A stretch of 64,000 nucleotides of DNA from Erythroxylum novogranatense (GCA_029891385.1 CM057235.1:18841120-18905119), one strand, 5' to 3'. Positions 46,831 through 59,300 are shown, counted from the stretch's first letter. Program-made: numbers and translations. Notes: generated by a model not told the origin, from the letters alone.

Positions 46831-48921
46831 CGGAGCCCAATATAGGACATGAGAGCGTGGTGCTATATGCGTGGGGTGAAACGTGCAAATTAAACGATAA
46901 AAAAAGGTCCATCGAAAGTTCAATGGACCCATCGTGAACAAAATCAAACTTGCATTCCTTTGATTTAAACAAACAAATCCATAATTCATACTCCAAAAGA
47001 TGAGTTCCATAAAGCTTTAAGAACATCTCAAACCAAATTACAACTTTGAGTTCAAGAGCCAAAAGTACAAAATACTCTTGAACTAATAATACTTGAAATG
47101 TAAATAAAGCTTAAAAATAAACATGACAAAATGGAGTGCTGCCGTAACTCGTGACTCACTCGGTCTCTTGCTCGTCACCTAAATGGGGGAGAATAGAGGG
47201 GGTGAGCTATAAAGCTCGTGGGAACATATTCATAATATAGCAATAAGCAAAAGTATTCAAAAATAACTCATTATCGTGGTACTTGTTGAAATCATAGCAA
47301 TTGAGCATGTAAGAGTCATTATCTTGAAAATGCTTGATTCTTGAACAATTCATGATACATGAAACATAATAACAGAACATAAACACATAACATAACATAA
47401 TGGTTTGGGTTAGTCCCCGATTCATGACGTACTACACACTCCCATCGAAATGGTTATGTGAAGACGTAGTTTCATGAGGAATCCTTGTGAGAAACCACGT
47501 GCCACTTCAAGGGCGGCGGGAGAAGCCTTTTCGTGAGTCAATGTGCACTTGACTGTTCGTGATGGACATACCGCAAACCCACATAAATATGCATGATTCA
47601 TGTTCTTGTAAACTTGTTTGCCAAACTAGCACTTGCTTGTAAACTTGCTTGTCATATATTTCGTAAGAAACATGATTTCATGTACATGTATTCTTGAAAG
47701 GAGAACACCCCTTTTTGAAAACCTTGTTAATAATCATGAATGCAAATCATATAGCAAGATATAATCATTTCACAATAGCATGTAATGCAATCATTGATGA
47801 TGCAATTTAAAGCATTACATCTTTCTTGATTTGAACAAAACAATGAGTAACTTATTTACTCTATTATAAACATGAACCCACCTTGGAATTCTTGCTTAAA
47901 ACTTGCTTAGGAATGTCTTTCCTCTTGTTCCCCTTGCTCCTCTTGCCTCACTTGATTTCCTTAACCAAACAACCAAATTCCAATCAATTTGGTGTAGAAA
48001 TCGGAAAGTAATACTTTAACAGTTCAAACTATAACTTATTATGAAACATAAATTCTATGCTCAACTTCCATCCAAAATTGGATATCCTTAGAGACTGAAT
48101 CAGAACTTCATTTATTCACAAAACTTGTAGCCCTATGTCTCTATTTTACAACGCAAAAAGAATCACCTCATTTGAACATCTACATCAAAAGTTATGCCCA
48201 CAATACCAAACCATGTCGCCATGTGAGAAATTGGCGCTCGCGCATGGTGGCGAGCTCATCCATGAGCATGACGTCTGACAGCATAAACCTCCCGAAACTT
48301 AATTTTTCCACTCTTCTCAACCATAATACTCCCATATTTCAATTATAAATACATATAAACATTAAAACACCTCTAATACTTCATTTCTAGCCTCAAAATC
48401 ATTCATAACAACAACATGATCATCAACCCTAAAAGATCTAACCATTTTTCCATAAACTTTGAAACAACCGATTCCTACTCATGCTAAGCTATTCTAGGGT
48501 TTCATTCAACCCAAACAAGAAGAAATTAGTACAACTTACCAGAAATTGCTTCAATCCTTCGATAATCGCCAACCCTAGCTTTCCTCTTTTTCTCTTCTTC
48601 TTCTTCTCTTCCCAAGACTATCTCTTCTCCTCCTCTCTTCTTCTTATTTTCCTTTCTTCTATTTCTAACTCTTTAAGCTTAAAAGAAACACAAGGACTAG
48701 AATGCCCCTCTTAGTTAAGCCTAAAACCTCTTACCCTTAAGTGACTTGCCCATTTTGCCCTCATACATTTTTACTCTTTCTTTTCCACTTACACCATACT
48801 ATACTCAAATAAATCATAATTTTCTATTAATACTTTCAATAAAATCAAACTATATCATAAATCATACAACTAACATAATTCATACTTAATAACATCAAGA
48901 ACAACAATTTGGGGCCCAACA
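46827..48921 (-). repeat. 3' LTR of element F, end-truncated
   Basis: Matches 53801-55894 over its length. Its terminal TGTTGGACCCCG (plus-strand view) is missing. The CpG-rich block (48215-48290) has fewer CpGs than the 5' copy. Confidence 0.92.
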
Positions 48922-48937
48922 TTTCTCCCCCTCTTAA
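48922..48937 (-). other. Polypurine tract of element F
   Basis: TTAAGAGGGGGAGAAA on the minus strand, directly before the LTR start TGTTGGGCCCC. Confidence 0.92.
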
Positions 48938-49620
48938 AAGAAATTTCGGCCTCGAAATTTACCTGAATCATCGAATAGACTTGGATACTTCTCTTTCATG
49001 GCATCCAATGGCTCCCACGTGGCATCTTCCACTGAATGGTTTCTCCACAGGACTTTGACTAGCTGAACCGTCTTGTTCCTGAGGACCTTTTCCTTGGTGT
49101 CCAAAATCTCCACTGGGATCTCCTCGTAGCTCAAATCATCTATCAACTGAACTTCTGTAGCCTGAATGATATGAGAAGGATCTAATCTGTACCTCCTCAG
49201 CATGAAAACATGAAAGACATCATGAATTTGAGACAATTCTGGCGGGAATGCCAACTTGTAAGCTAATGGTCCGATTCTCTCAAGAATCTCATAAGGACCC
49301 ACATATCTTGGACTCAACTTGCCTTTCTTGCCAAACCTTATTACTCCCTTTCAAGGAGACGTCTTGAGGAAAACTTTCTCATCGACTTCATACTCCATCT
49401 CCTTCCGATGAGCATCAGTGTAACTCTTCATCCTATCCTAGGCTGCCTTAAGCCGCTGCTTAACCAGATTGACTTTATCAACTGTCATCTGGACCGACCA
49501 GTTTCGTCTCTCCTTCTTCGTCCCAACATATCGGAGTTCTACACCTCCTTCCATACAATGTCTCATATGGAGCCATCTGAATGCTCGAATGGTACGAATT
49601 ATTATAAGCAAATTACCAAT
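48934..49620 (-). pseudogene. Integrase C-terminus and chromodomain of element F
   Basis: GKKGKLSPRYVGPYEILERIGPLAYKL leads through VFHVFMLRRYRLDPSH to VEILDTKEKVLRNK and VKVLWRNHSVEDATWEP. The last is the chromodomain-like tail of plant chromoviruses, thought to guide insertion to heterochromatin. Open from 49317 to 48934. Upstream (49320-49620) the frame is disturbed, with stops and a shift relative to the integrase core. It ends GKFRGRNFF next to the polypurine tract. Confidence 0.85.
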
Positions 49621-50816
49621 GATAAATGCTCATCCCAAGCTCCCTTGAAACCCAACACACATGCCCTGAGCATTCCCTCAAGTGTCTGAATGGTCCTCTC
49701 AGATTGACCATCCGTCTGAGGGTGAAATGTTGTACTAAAATGTAGCTTAGTACCTAAAGCTTCCTGCAAGCTTCCCCAAAATCTCGAAGTGAACCGAGGA
49801 TCCCTGTCAGAAACTATAGAATCTGGAATCCCATGCAATTTCACTATCTCATCGATGTACCTTGTTGCCAACACATGCAAAGAATCAGTCTGCTTGATTG
49901 CCAGAAAATGGGCTGACTTCGTCAACCTATCCACAATAACCCATATGGCTTCTTGCTTCCTATTGGTCTTGGGCAAACCCATCAGAAAATCCATGGTTAC
50001 TCTTTGCCACTTCCACTCAAGAATGGACAATGGCCTTAACTTGCCTGAAGGCGCCTGGTGTTCATCCTTGACTTACTGACACACGAGACACTTACTGACA
50101 TACTCTGCTGCATCCCTCTTCATGCCCTTCCATCAGAAATGCTCTCTCAAATCTCTGTACATCCTGGTACTACCTGGGTGCATGGCATAAGGCGCATTGT
50201 GTGCCTCATCCAAAATCTCATCCTTAACCTCTCTGCTATCTGGAATACAAAGTCTGTCCCCCACTGTCATGAGTCCATCATCTCTCACTACTACTTCAGA
50301 AACCTTACCATTCTGAATTTCTTCCCGAAGCTTGCTCAAGTCTGCATCCTGAGCCTGTAACTCCTTAACCTTCTCCTGGAGTATAGGCCTTACTCTGAAA
50401 TTAGCTAGAAGGCAATTTGGTTCCTCCTGCTTCAAGCTTATCTTAAGCTTGGCCATCTCTTCTAATAAAGGAAGATAAACTGTCTGAACATGGGCAATAG
50501 AAGACTTCCTGCTCAAAGCATCAGCCACTACATTCGCTTTGCCTGGATGGTACTCAATCAACAAATCATAATCCTTGAGTAACTCAATCCACCTTCTCTG
50601 TCTCAAATTCAATTCCTTCTGGCTCAGTAAGTACTTGAGACTCTTGTGATCAGTAAAGATCCTTGTTTGAACTCTATAAAGATAATGCCTCCATATCTTC
50701 AAGGCAAAGATCACTGCTGCCAACTCCAAATCATGAGTCGGGTAATTCAACTTATACGGCTTTAGTTCAAGCTTGAAGCATATGTTATCACCCTGTCTCC
50801 CTGCATCAACACACAA
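49602..50816 (-). pseudogene. RNase H end and integrase core of element F
   Basis: From 50816: [38 protein letters not shown] and [10 protein letters not shown] complete RNase H. The H2C2 domain ([18 protein letters not shown]) follows, interrupted by a stop at about 50133 at a Trp position and another near 50075. The catalytic core ([41 protein letters not shown]) runs to 49602. This frame differs from the upstream RT frame, so a frameshift lies near 50800. Confidence 0.9.
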
Positions 50817-52498
50817 CCGAGACCCTTCCTCGAAGCGTCACTATATACCGTATAACTCTCATCACCAGAAGGCAAAATCAGCACTGGAGCACTTGTCAAC
50901 CGGTGCTTGAGCTCCTCAAAGCTCTTATGGCATTCATCAATCCAAATAAATTTCTGATTCTTCCTCAATAGCTTGGTCATCGGAGCAGCTATCATGGAGA
51001 ATCCTTCTACAAACCTCCCGTAGTAACCTGCCAGACCCAAAAAACTCCTCACCTTTGTCACTGTCTTGGGTGCATGCCAATTTACCACTGCTTCAACTTT
51101 TCTCGGATCAACATGCACTCCATCCTGCGAAATCACATGTCCAAGGAATGTCACCTCATGAAGCCAGAACTCACACTTGCTGAACTTGGCATAAAGCTCT
51201 CTCTCCCTCAGAGTCCGCAAAACAATCCTGAGATGCTCCTCATGTTCTTCTTCACTCTTAGAATACACCAGAATGTCATCTATAAACACTATGACAAACT
51301 GATCCAGAAACGCCTTGAAGACCCTGTTCATAAGATCCATGAAAGCAGCTGGAGCATTGGTCAAGCCGAATGGCATAACCAAAAACTCATAATGTCCATA
51401 CCGAGTCTTGAATGTTGTCTTGCTTACATCAGACTCCTTGATTCTGAGCTGATGATAGCCTGACCTGAGATCAATCTTGGAGAAAACCCTTGCTCCCTGC
51501 AGCTGGTCAAACAGATCATCTATCCGTGGCAGAGGATACTTGTTCTTAATTGTCACCTTGTTGAGTCTCCGATAGTCAATACACATCCGCCATGATCCAT
51601 CTTTCTTCTTAACAAACAGAACCGGTGCTCCCCAAGGAGACGAACTCGGTCTGACATACCCCTTCTCTAACAGTTCCTCCAACTGTTCCTTCAGCTCCCT
51701 CAACTCAGCTGGAGCCATCCTGTACGGAGGTATTGAAATAGGCGTGGTTCCGGGAATCAAGTCAATGGCAAACTCGATTTCCCTCCCCGGCGGCAAACCT
51801 GGCAATTCATCTGGGAACACATCTGGAAACTCCCTCACAATCGGCAAATCCTCTAACTTCCCTTCGTTCACATCGACATCCACAACGTGTGCCAAGAAAG
51901 CTTCACACCCCTGGCCCATCATTCTTTCAGCTAACATAGCTGAAATCAATCTTGGCGATGGTGTCTTCCTATCTCCTCTGAAGATCACCTTCTCACCATT
52001 GCCCAGATCAAACTCCACGTCTTTCCGACCACAATCCAGCTTAGCCAGATATTTCTCTATAGTATCCATCCCCAGAATAACATCTAACCCTCGAAGGTCT
52101 AGCGGTAGTAAGTCCACTACCAATCTAGCACCATCGATGAAAAGCTCACACTGCTCATACACCTGACTGATCACCACATTCCTCCCTAGAGGAGTACTAA
52201 CAAGCAAGGGCCTATCCAAAGGTACAGAATTCACACCATGTAATGCTATGCTTGCAGAAACAAATGAATGCGTAGAACCAGAATCAATCAAAACAAATAC
52301 TGCTGAATCAAATAATCGAGCCATACCCGTGACAACCTCAGCTGCAGCTGCAGCTTCCTCCCTAGTCATGGAAAACACTCTTGCCGGCGCCTGACCCCTT
52401 GGCCTTCCTGGAGGAATAGCCTTCCTTGCAGTCCCAGAGTTGCCTACCTCAGTAACTGGCCTGGTTCCCACTGTTTCTACACGCCTTGGAACTTGAAA
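50762..52498 (-). pseudogene. Protease and reverse transcriptase of element F
   Basis: 569 codons open. Aspartic protease with intact [10 protein letters not shown] at about residue 60 and VILGMD at about residue 133. RT follows with [45 protein letters not shown] and [10 protein letters not shown] (about 51260-51290), and [15 protein letters not shown]. The start of RNase H ([14 protein letters not shown]) is included. It is in the same frame as gag, separated only by one TAG at 52499, so the ancestor had a single gag-pol ORF. All RT catalytic Asp residues seem present. Confidence 0.93.
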
Positions 52499-53632
52499 CT
52501 ACGACCCCTCTTGTCTCGGTGCCTGTGGACAATTCTTAGTTATATGTCCCTTCTCTCCGCATCTAAAACAAAATCCAAGTAACCTGAGGCACTCTCCTTG
52601 GTGACGTTTCCCACACTGGTCACATAGGGGGTTGGTGAACCAACTATTTCCTGCTCTTCCAGTGCCTCCCACATTAGAGGCTTGCCTAATCACCCTTACT
52701 GCTTGTCCTGGTAGCCCCACTGCTACCCACTTCACTCGATCAGAAGAGCTCCTCGTGCTCCTCTCGGGCATTGGAGCACTAGCACCCTTCTTGAAAGTCT
52801 GCCCATGTTCCTCCTCTTCCTCGCTTACTTCATTTCGATATTCTCCGGTTTCTCGGCTGGAGCAAGATCCACCAATTCTTTGGTAGTCACAGAAATTGTG
52901 GATCAAGACTTTCTCCCTGATCCCCAAGTGAAGACCTCCTTCAAACTTACGGCACTTGTCTTCCTCTGTCGCCACGATGTTGGCTGCATATCGAGAAAGC
53001 TGTGTGAACTTCAGCTCATACTCGCTCACACTCATGTCTTTCTGAGTGAGGTTCAGAAATTCCCTGGCCTTATCTTGCACATAGACTCTAGAGAGATACT
53101 TCTTTCTAAACACTTCCACAAAGTCCCTCCATGTCAGCACTGGTGGCACAACCTGACTGTGAGGCACTGACTCCCACCAATGCAGTGCATCTCCCTGCAA
53201 CAAACTGACTGCATAGTCTAACTTGTCCTCATCTGAGCATTTCATCTGTACTAGAACCATCTCGGTCCTCTTCAACCAAGCTTCAGCCTCTTCTGGATTT
53301 GTCGTTCCACTGAAATCCACAGCCCCAAACTTACGGAGCTTGTCATACTGCCCACTCCTGTCTACTGGAGCTTGCACCAGGACCTGAGACCTCTGACCCA
53401 TGGCATACGTGAAAGCCTGAGCAAAGGCTTGAAAGAAGCTAGGATCCATGGGATTCATCTGAGGCATAGGAGGAGGCGGTGGAGGCACTTCTTGTTGCAA
53501 ATTAGGTGCCTCTGAAATCGGAGCAGAATGTGTCCCAGCATCCTGAGGAACATGGGATTCATCCGTGCTCCCCTGACGAGAATGAGATCGAGCCATAGCT
53601 CCCCGAGTTCTCTTTTGAGGTGGTATGTTCAC
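52499..53632 (-). pseudogene. gag of element F
   Basis: 377 codons from ATG 53632. A basic N-terminus (MNIPPQKRTRGAMARS) and a proline run precede the retrotransposon gag domain: KFGAVDFSGTTNPEEAEAWL, YAVSLLQGDALHWWE, EEDKCRKFEGGL. A polar linker and a zinc knuckle, CFRCGEKGHITKNC, follow near residue 360; an upstream CDQCGKRHQGEC is a second Cys-rich unit. It is intact up to the amber codon that separates it from protease, so the capsid protein itself could still be made. Confidence 0.9.
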
Positions 53633-53771
53633 TCCTTGAATATAAAACCATTGAAAAATTTAGTTCAAGTAAGACAAGTTTCAAAATATGCAAAAACAGT
53701 TCAAATCATGTAAAACAATGCAGTTATTCCTTGAAAGCAATGTCATGCAGCTCTAGACCAAAACTTAGGCC

Positions 53772-53783
53772 GCTTTGATACCA
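53772..53783 (-). other. Primer binding site of element F
   Basis: TGGTATCAAAGC on the minus strand, five bases after the 5' LTR. It is a one-base variant of the iMet site TGGTATCAGAGC, common in this lineage. Confidence 0.9.
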
Positions 53784-53788
53784 CAACA

Positions 53789-55894
53789 TGTTGGACCCCG
53801 CTGCCGGAGCCCAACATAGGACATGAGAGCGTGGTGCTGTATGCGTGGGGTGAAACGTGCAAATTAAACGATAAAAAAAGGACCATCGGAAGTTCAATGG
53901 ACCCATCGTGAACAAAATCAAACTTGCCTTCCTTTGATTTAAACAAACAAATCCATAATTCATACTCCAAAAGATGAGTTCCATAAAGCTTTAAGAACAT
54001 CTCAAACCAAATTACAACTTTGAGTTCAAAAGCCAAAAGTATAAAATACTCTTGAACCAATAATACTTGAAATGTAACTAAAGCTTAAAATAAACATGAC
54101 AAAATGGAGTGCTGTCGTAACTCGTGACTCACTCGGTCTCTTGCTCGTCACCTGAATGGGGGAGAATAGAGGGGGTGAGCTATAAAGCTCGTGGGAACAT
54201 ATTCATAATATAGCAATAAGCAAAAGTATTCAAAAATAACTCATTGTCGTGGTACTTGTTGAAATCATAGCAATTGAGCATGTAAGAGTCATTATCTTGA
54301 AAATGCTAGATTCTTGAACAATTCATGATGCATGAAACATAATAACAGAACATAAACACATAACATAACATAATGGTTTGGGTTAGTCCCTGATTCATGA
54401 CGTACTACACACTCCCATCGAAATGGTTATGTGAAGACGTAGTTTCGTGAGGGAATCCTTGTGAGAAACCCTGTGCCACTTGCGGGCAGGTGGGAGAAGC
54501 CTTTTCATGAGTCAATGTGCACTTGATTGTTCGTGAGGGACATACCGCAAACCCACATAAATATGCATGATTCATGTTCTTGTAAACTTGTTTGCCAAAC
54601 TAGCACTTGCTTGTAAACTTGCTTGTCATATATTTCGTAAAACATGATTTCATGTACATGTATTCTTGAAAGGAGAACACCCCTTTTTGAAAACCTTGTT
54701 AATAATCATGAATGCAAATCATATAGCAAGATATAATCATTTCACAATAGCATGTAATGCAATCATTGATGATGCAATTTAAAGCATTACATCTTTCTTG
54801 ATTTGAACAAAACAATGAGTAACTTATTTACTCTATTATAAACATGAACCCACCTTGGAATTCTTGCTTAAAACTTGCTTAGGAATGTCTTTCCTCTTGT
54901 TCCCCTTGCTCCTCTTACCTCACTTGATTTCCTTAACCAAACAACCAAATTCCAATCAATTTGGTGTAGAAATCGGAAAGTCATATTTTAACAATTCAAA
55001 CTATAACTTATTATGAAACATAAATTCTATGCTCAACTTCCATCCAAAATTGGATATCCTTAGAGACTGAATCAGAACTTCATTTCTTCACAAAAATTGT
55101 AGCCCTATGTCTCTAGTTTACAAAGCAAAAAGAATCACCTCATTTGGACATCTACATCAAAAGTTATGCCCAAAATACCAAAACATGTCGCTGCAGGAAA
55201 TTGGCTGCTCGCCGCGGAGTGGCGAGCTCATTCGCAGGCCGCGACGTGCGACGGCGTAAACCTCCCGAAACTTAATTTTTCCACTCTTCTCAACCATAAT
55301 CCTCCCATCTTTCAATTATAAACACATCTAAACATTAAAACACCTCTAATACTTCATTTCTAACCTCAAAATCATTCATAACAACAACATGATCATCAAT
55401 CCTAAAAGATCTAACCATTTTTCCATAAACTTTGAAACAACCGATTCCTACTCATGCTAAGCTATTCTAGGGTTTCATTCAACCCAAACAAGAAGAAATT
55501 AGTACAACTTACCAGAAATTGCTTCAATCCTTCGAAAATCGCCAACCCTAGCTTTCCTCTTTTTCTCTTCTTCTTCTTCTCTTCTCACGACTATCTCTTC
55601 TCCTCCTCTCTTCTTCTTATTTTCCTTTCTTCTATTTCCAACTCTTTAAGCTTAAAAGAAACACAAGGACTAGAATGCCCCTCTTAGTTAAGCCTAAAAC
55701 CTCTTACCCTTAAGTGACTTGCCCATTTTTCCCTCATACATTTTTACTCTTTCTTTTCCACTTACACCATACTATACTCAAATGAATCCTAATTTTCTAT
55801 TAATACTTTCAATAAAATCAAACTATGTCATAAATTATACAACTAATATAATTCATACTTAATAACATCAAGAACAACAATTTGGGGCCCAACA
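53789..55894 (-). repeat. 5' LTR of element F (2106 bp)
   Basis: Complete: TGTTGGGCCCC at 55894 to GGGGTCCAACA at 53789. The CpG-rich block at 55190-55260 includes CTCGCCGCGG and GGCCGCGACG. Confidence 0.94.
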
Positions 55895-56130
55895 ATTTGT
55901 ATCGTCTCCCATGCATACATGCTGCTAAGATCTAGTCAGCCTTCTTCAATTTGTCAGTTTCTGCAAGGAATTTGTAACATGAATGGTTGCCCCAGTACCT
56001 AACCACCAAGTATTTAAGGGAATATCAATAACATTTGACCCTAAACAAACCATCACAAGACAGTTACCTTTCTTCTCTAAACGAGATTTGAGTTTCCGAC
56101 AATAGTATATAGTACATCCTTTTTCATATC
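55895..56130 (-). pseudogene. Copia element G, other side: gag end and protease
   Basis: Minus strand: a zinc-knuckle-like YYCRKLKSR, then NTWWLGTGATIHVTNSLQ. This is the copia protease with the DTGATIH active site reading GTGATIH (catalytic Asp lost). The frame then breaks. Same strand and family as 41965-44203. Between this protease piece and the integrase at 44203 about 0.6-0.7 kb of copia sequence is missing. Confidence 0.85.
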
Positions 56131-56600
56131 AAATTCAATCGTATAATATATGAAAATTTTACTTTTTGGTTGTATATTTCATAAATTTGCATATGTGTAA
56201 AGTATTTTAAAAAGTAACGATATAATTTTTGTTTATCAAATATATAAATATTTATATCTTTTTTAATAATATAAAAATATTTTAAATATTTTACATCCAT
56301 TCAAAATAATTTTAAATCCGCTCGTAATACGATGGCCAATAATGAGAAACTGAGACTGAGCGGGAACTGCCAAGTACTTGGATCCTGCAAAAATTAGAAG
56401 CGCTTCAACCGGAGGTTATCTCATGATATAATCAACTTTATTGAACTGCGAGCTTAAAATACTGATGTCATTGTGTGTGTGTAAAAGCTTTTCAATTGGT
56501 TCTGATTTGAAAACATTTGAAGTCATTTTTTAAATAAAGAGACAACCGAGCCTGACTGAAAACAACGACATGCCGTTAAGGTAGAGAATAATAAAAGAAG
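56131..56600. other. AT-rich intergenic DNA upstream of the FAR1-domain gene
   Basis: Very AT-rich at 56130-56320, then mixed. It probably includes remaining degenerate gag of element G at its left and promoter sequence of the gene at its right. No defined motif can be defended. Confidence 0.4.
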
Positions 56601-56609
56601 AAGCTGTAA

Positions 56610-57153
56610 ATGAAAAGGGCAATGATAACCTACACTTCCACTCCATCATGTCAGAGTAGCTGCTGCTATCAAACACATTGCAATCCTAGGGTTCTTTTCG
56701 GCGTCTGTATCTGGTACGTTGATGGACCCTTAAAAATTTTCAATAGCCCATTTGTTCTCTCTCTCTCTCTCTCTCTCTATTTTTTCTCCGTAAAATTTTA
56801 AAACAAAGGAAAAATAAAAGGATTTGCTGTTTGGTAATTTGGTTGCCTTGAAAATTAAAGCTAAAATATGAAATCTGGGGATTTTTATCCATGGCTGATC
56901 AAGTGTCACTTTTGTTCTCGATTTTACTTTCTGGGTTTGTTGAGTTTTTATTCTAATCTGTGCTTGATTTGGGTACGAAGCAGTCCTTCATCATGTGGTG
57001 GAATCTATTGTGTTCTAAATTTATCTCAAATATTTGGTCGTAAGTTAAAGAAATGAGGAAGGTGAACAAATCTGTTTTTTTTTTTGTTTTTTTCCTCCTT
57101 GCAGCACTGTTGGTTTCGACGAGCATCGTGCCTAGGTCTGCACCAAGGTTGTA
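56610..57153 (+). other. Probable 5' UTR and 5'UTR intron of the FAR1-domain gene
   Basis: A strong 3' splice site, a long T-rich tract then CCTCCTTGCAG, ends at 57104, 49 bases before the ATG. A plausible donor is CTG|GTACGTTG at 56714. The (CT)n run at 56756-56778 would lie in this intron. A short upstream ATG frame begins at 56610. The donor and transcription start are inferred; RNA reads would settle them. Confidence 0.5.
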
Positions 57154-58356
57154 ATGGAGAGCACAACCAATCAAACCTTTGATTCAGATGACAGTGAAAA
57201 GTATTTTCAAGTGGAGAATTACAATGGGGGGCATGAATTTGTGGATGATGAGCTTTCAAGAACTGTAGGATTGTGTGTGAGTGAAGATGATAAGATCCTA
57301 GAGCACTTGGGTGAATCTGTACCGTTGGCAGCTGGTGGTATGGAGCCGTACATTGGTATGGAATTCGATTCAAGAGATGATGCTCGAGAATATTATATTG
57401 CTTACGGCAGGGGCATCGGGTTTACAGTGCGAATCCATCATAATCGGCGTTCTCGAATTAATAACATGGTTATTGGTCAGGATTTTGTCTGTTCAAAAGA
57501 AGGTTTTCGTGAAAAGAAATATATCTACCGGAAGGACAGAGTTCTTCCTCCGCCGCCTATCACCAGAGAGGGATGTCCTGCAATGTTGAGGCTTGCTTTA
57601 AGAGATGGTGCCAAGTGGGTTGTCACCAAATTCATTAATGACCACAATCATGAATTATTGTCTCCAAGTAGGGTGCCATGGAGAGGATCTGCCAAGAATG
57701 TGGTTAATGAGGTATGTCATTTCTGTTCAGAATTTTTGCATTGTACCCTAATTGAATGTGACCAATATCTAAGTTGGATATTAGGTCCACTGTATTCTGG
57801 TCAATGAGGTTTGACAGGCCAACTTCTGCATGACATTAATTCCAAAACTTTGTGGAAGACTTGTTTTAGTTAGGCAACATTCGACTCCTTGATTTAATCG
57901 GTTTTCTGATGACATTCAATCATTGGCCATTAGCTTGTGGTTATTGCTCTGCAAATCCCTCCAGATCTGGTTATACTGACTCCAAGATATTGGTTCTTGT
58001 ATTTTGCTATTTTACTCTCATGGCTACTATTAAACCATGAACACCACCGATAGCTAAGCCTCAGCTTTTATTTCGAAGTTTTGTTCAGCCTTCTTTTGGT
58101 TTCTTTGCTCAAATTTTTAATTTGAATTCTGCAGGATGAAAAGGACCGCAGAATACGAGAACTAATCATTGAGCTTAACAATGAGAGGCAACGATGTAAA
58201 CGACGATGTGCAGCTTACCAGGAGCAATTGCGGACACTATTGTCTTATATTGAGGAACATAATAATCACATGTCAAACAAAGTACGAGATATTGTTAAGA
58301 TTGTAAGAGAATTTGAAAGTGAGCTGATGGTGGAGACAGATTGCAAATGTGTGTAG
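57154..58356 (+). CDS. Short FAR1 DNA-binding-domain protein (FRS/FRF-type), two exons
   Basis: Exon 1 is 57154-57711 and exon 2 is 58135-58356, joined in phase 0 across a GT-AG intron (57712-58134), giving 259 residues. Residues 1-65 are acidic. The FAR1 domain spans about 70-170 (FDSRDDAREYYIAYGRGIGF, then TREGCPAML, then DHNHEL), with the WRKY-GCM1-type zinc ligands Cys113, Cys141, His164 and His166 all present. Exon 2 gives a charged helical, probably coiled-coil tail (about 190-250). The MULE transposase and SWIM domains of full-length FAR1/FHY3 are absent, so this is the short class, likely a nuclear DNA-binding regulator. No stops or odd splice sites; it looks functional. The start is the first ATG after the UTR acceptor. 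Confidence 0.9.
57712..58134 (+). other. Intron of the FAR1-domain gene
   Basis: 423 bases. Donor GAG|GTATGTCA and acceptor TTCTGCAG|GATGAA, phase 0. Reading through the donor would add 31 residues to exon 1 before a stop at 57805, an intron-retention form that would lose the coiled-coil tail. Confidence 0.9.
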
Positions 58357-59300
58357 TCTAGAACGAGCATTTTGTACATTATGTCCTTTTTCTATATCTG
58401 CTTGATGCTAATCCCCTGCCGTCGTTTTTTCACGGAACTTGGAACATTGGGGATGGTAATCACTTCCACGCTGCTTCAGGTGTCAATATTGAATTTTGTA
58501 TTTCAAGTGCAGAGGAGATGATGTAGAGCAATGCATTATATATAAAATTCAAGAGTCAAAAGACAAAAACACTCCTAGGACTTGGGAAAATTTTGAAAAA
58601 AGTCCTTGTAGTTTAGAATATTTCTTGTGACGTGACAATGCTAGGCCTTGGGGCCCAATTAAAATATGCTAATGTGATAATGTTAGGTGATGTGTACCAA
58701 TTATTTGACCCAAAACCTCATCTGTCCTAACTGACCAGTTACCTATCTGTTTGCCCCAAATCCTTAAAACTAACAAGATGAACCATAATCAAAGGTGAAT
58801 CTGGTGGTGGTGAGGGATGTAGGTGGAAGCGGTAGCGACGTGGGTGATATCTAACTTCACAGCATGGCAATTTCATAGAGACCAGATTAATTTTAAACCA
58901 ACAGGTCACCATTTTCCTGCAAAAATTCGGTAAAATGCTTATATGAACCAATGTATACTCCTGAACCCTAAAAGTTAGATTAATGCATTGTAATGTAATT
59001 TCTCGTTAAATTAGTGCATTGGTGATTTTTGAACCTTAAAGGCCATATTTAAGAACCTTTTGTGTGATACTAATTTCTTTTGCTTCAATTCTAGGAGTGA
59101 TTCCTAATTGTTGTTACAAACTACTCAGTGCGTGCTTTTATCGAACCATAGTCATATTCTTTGTTTGTCATACATGAGTAGATCAATTGTGGGTATTAAG
59201 TGGACTAATTAATATAAAAGTTAATTATAAAACAATTCTCCAACTTTTTTCAATTTTACAATTATAGCTCGAACTTTAAGAAGCGACAATAAAATGCTTA
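58357..59300 (+). other. 3' UTR and downstream DNA of the FAR1-domain gene
   Basis: The first 150-200 bases after the stop probably form the 3' UTR. Beyond about 58550 I find no gene. Confidence 0.4.

Larger units (their letters stand above)
46827..55894 (-). mobile_element. Element F: Ty3/gypsy chromovirus (Tekay/Del-like), minus orientation
   Basis: The 5' LTR is 53789-55894 and the 3' LTR 46827-48921, with a primer site at 53772-53783, a polypurine tract at 48922-48937, and gag-pol between. The LTRs start TGTTGGGCCCCAAATTG; the complete one ends CGGGGTCCAACA. The 3' LTR lacks its last about 12 bases at the E junction, so no TSD can be checked on the left. The flank on the right (ATTTG, 55895) is element G. 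Coding damage is modest: one amber stop between gag and pol, two frame changes and a few stops. Confidence 0.93.

Noticed and set aside
48481..48714. 77-codon plus-strand frame, repeated almost unchanged at 55454-55687
   Set aside because: The two copies are the two LTRs of element F read antisense; conservation comes from LTR duplication, not coding.
58548..58690. Possible MITE or repeat fragment after the FAR1 gene
   Set aside because: No terminal inverted repeats or TSD could be found.
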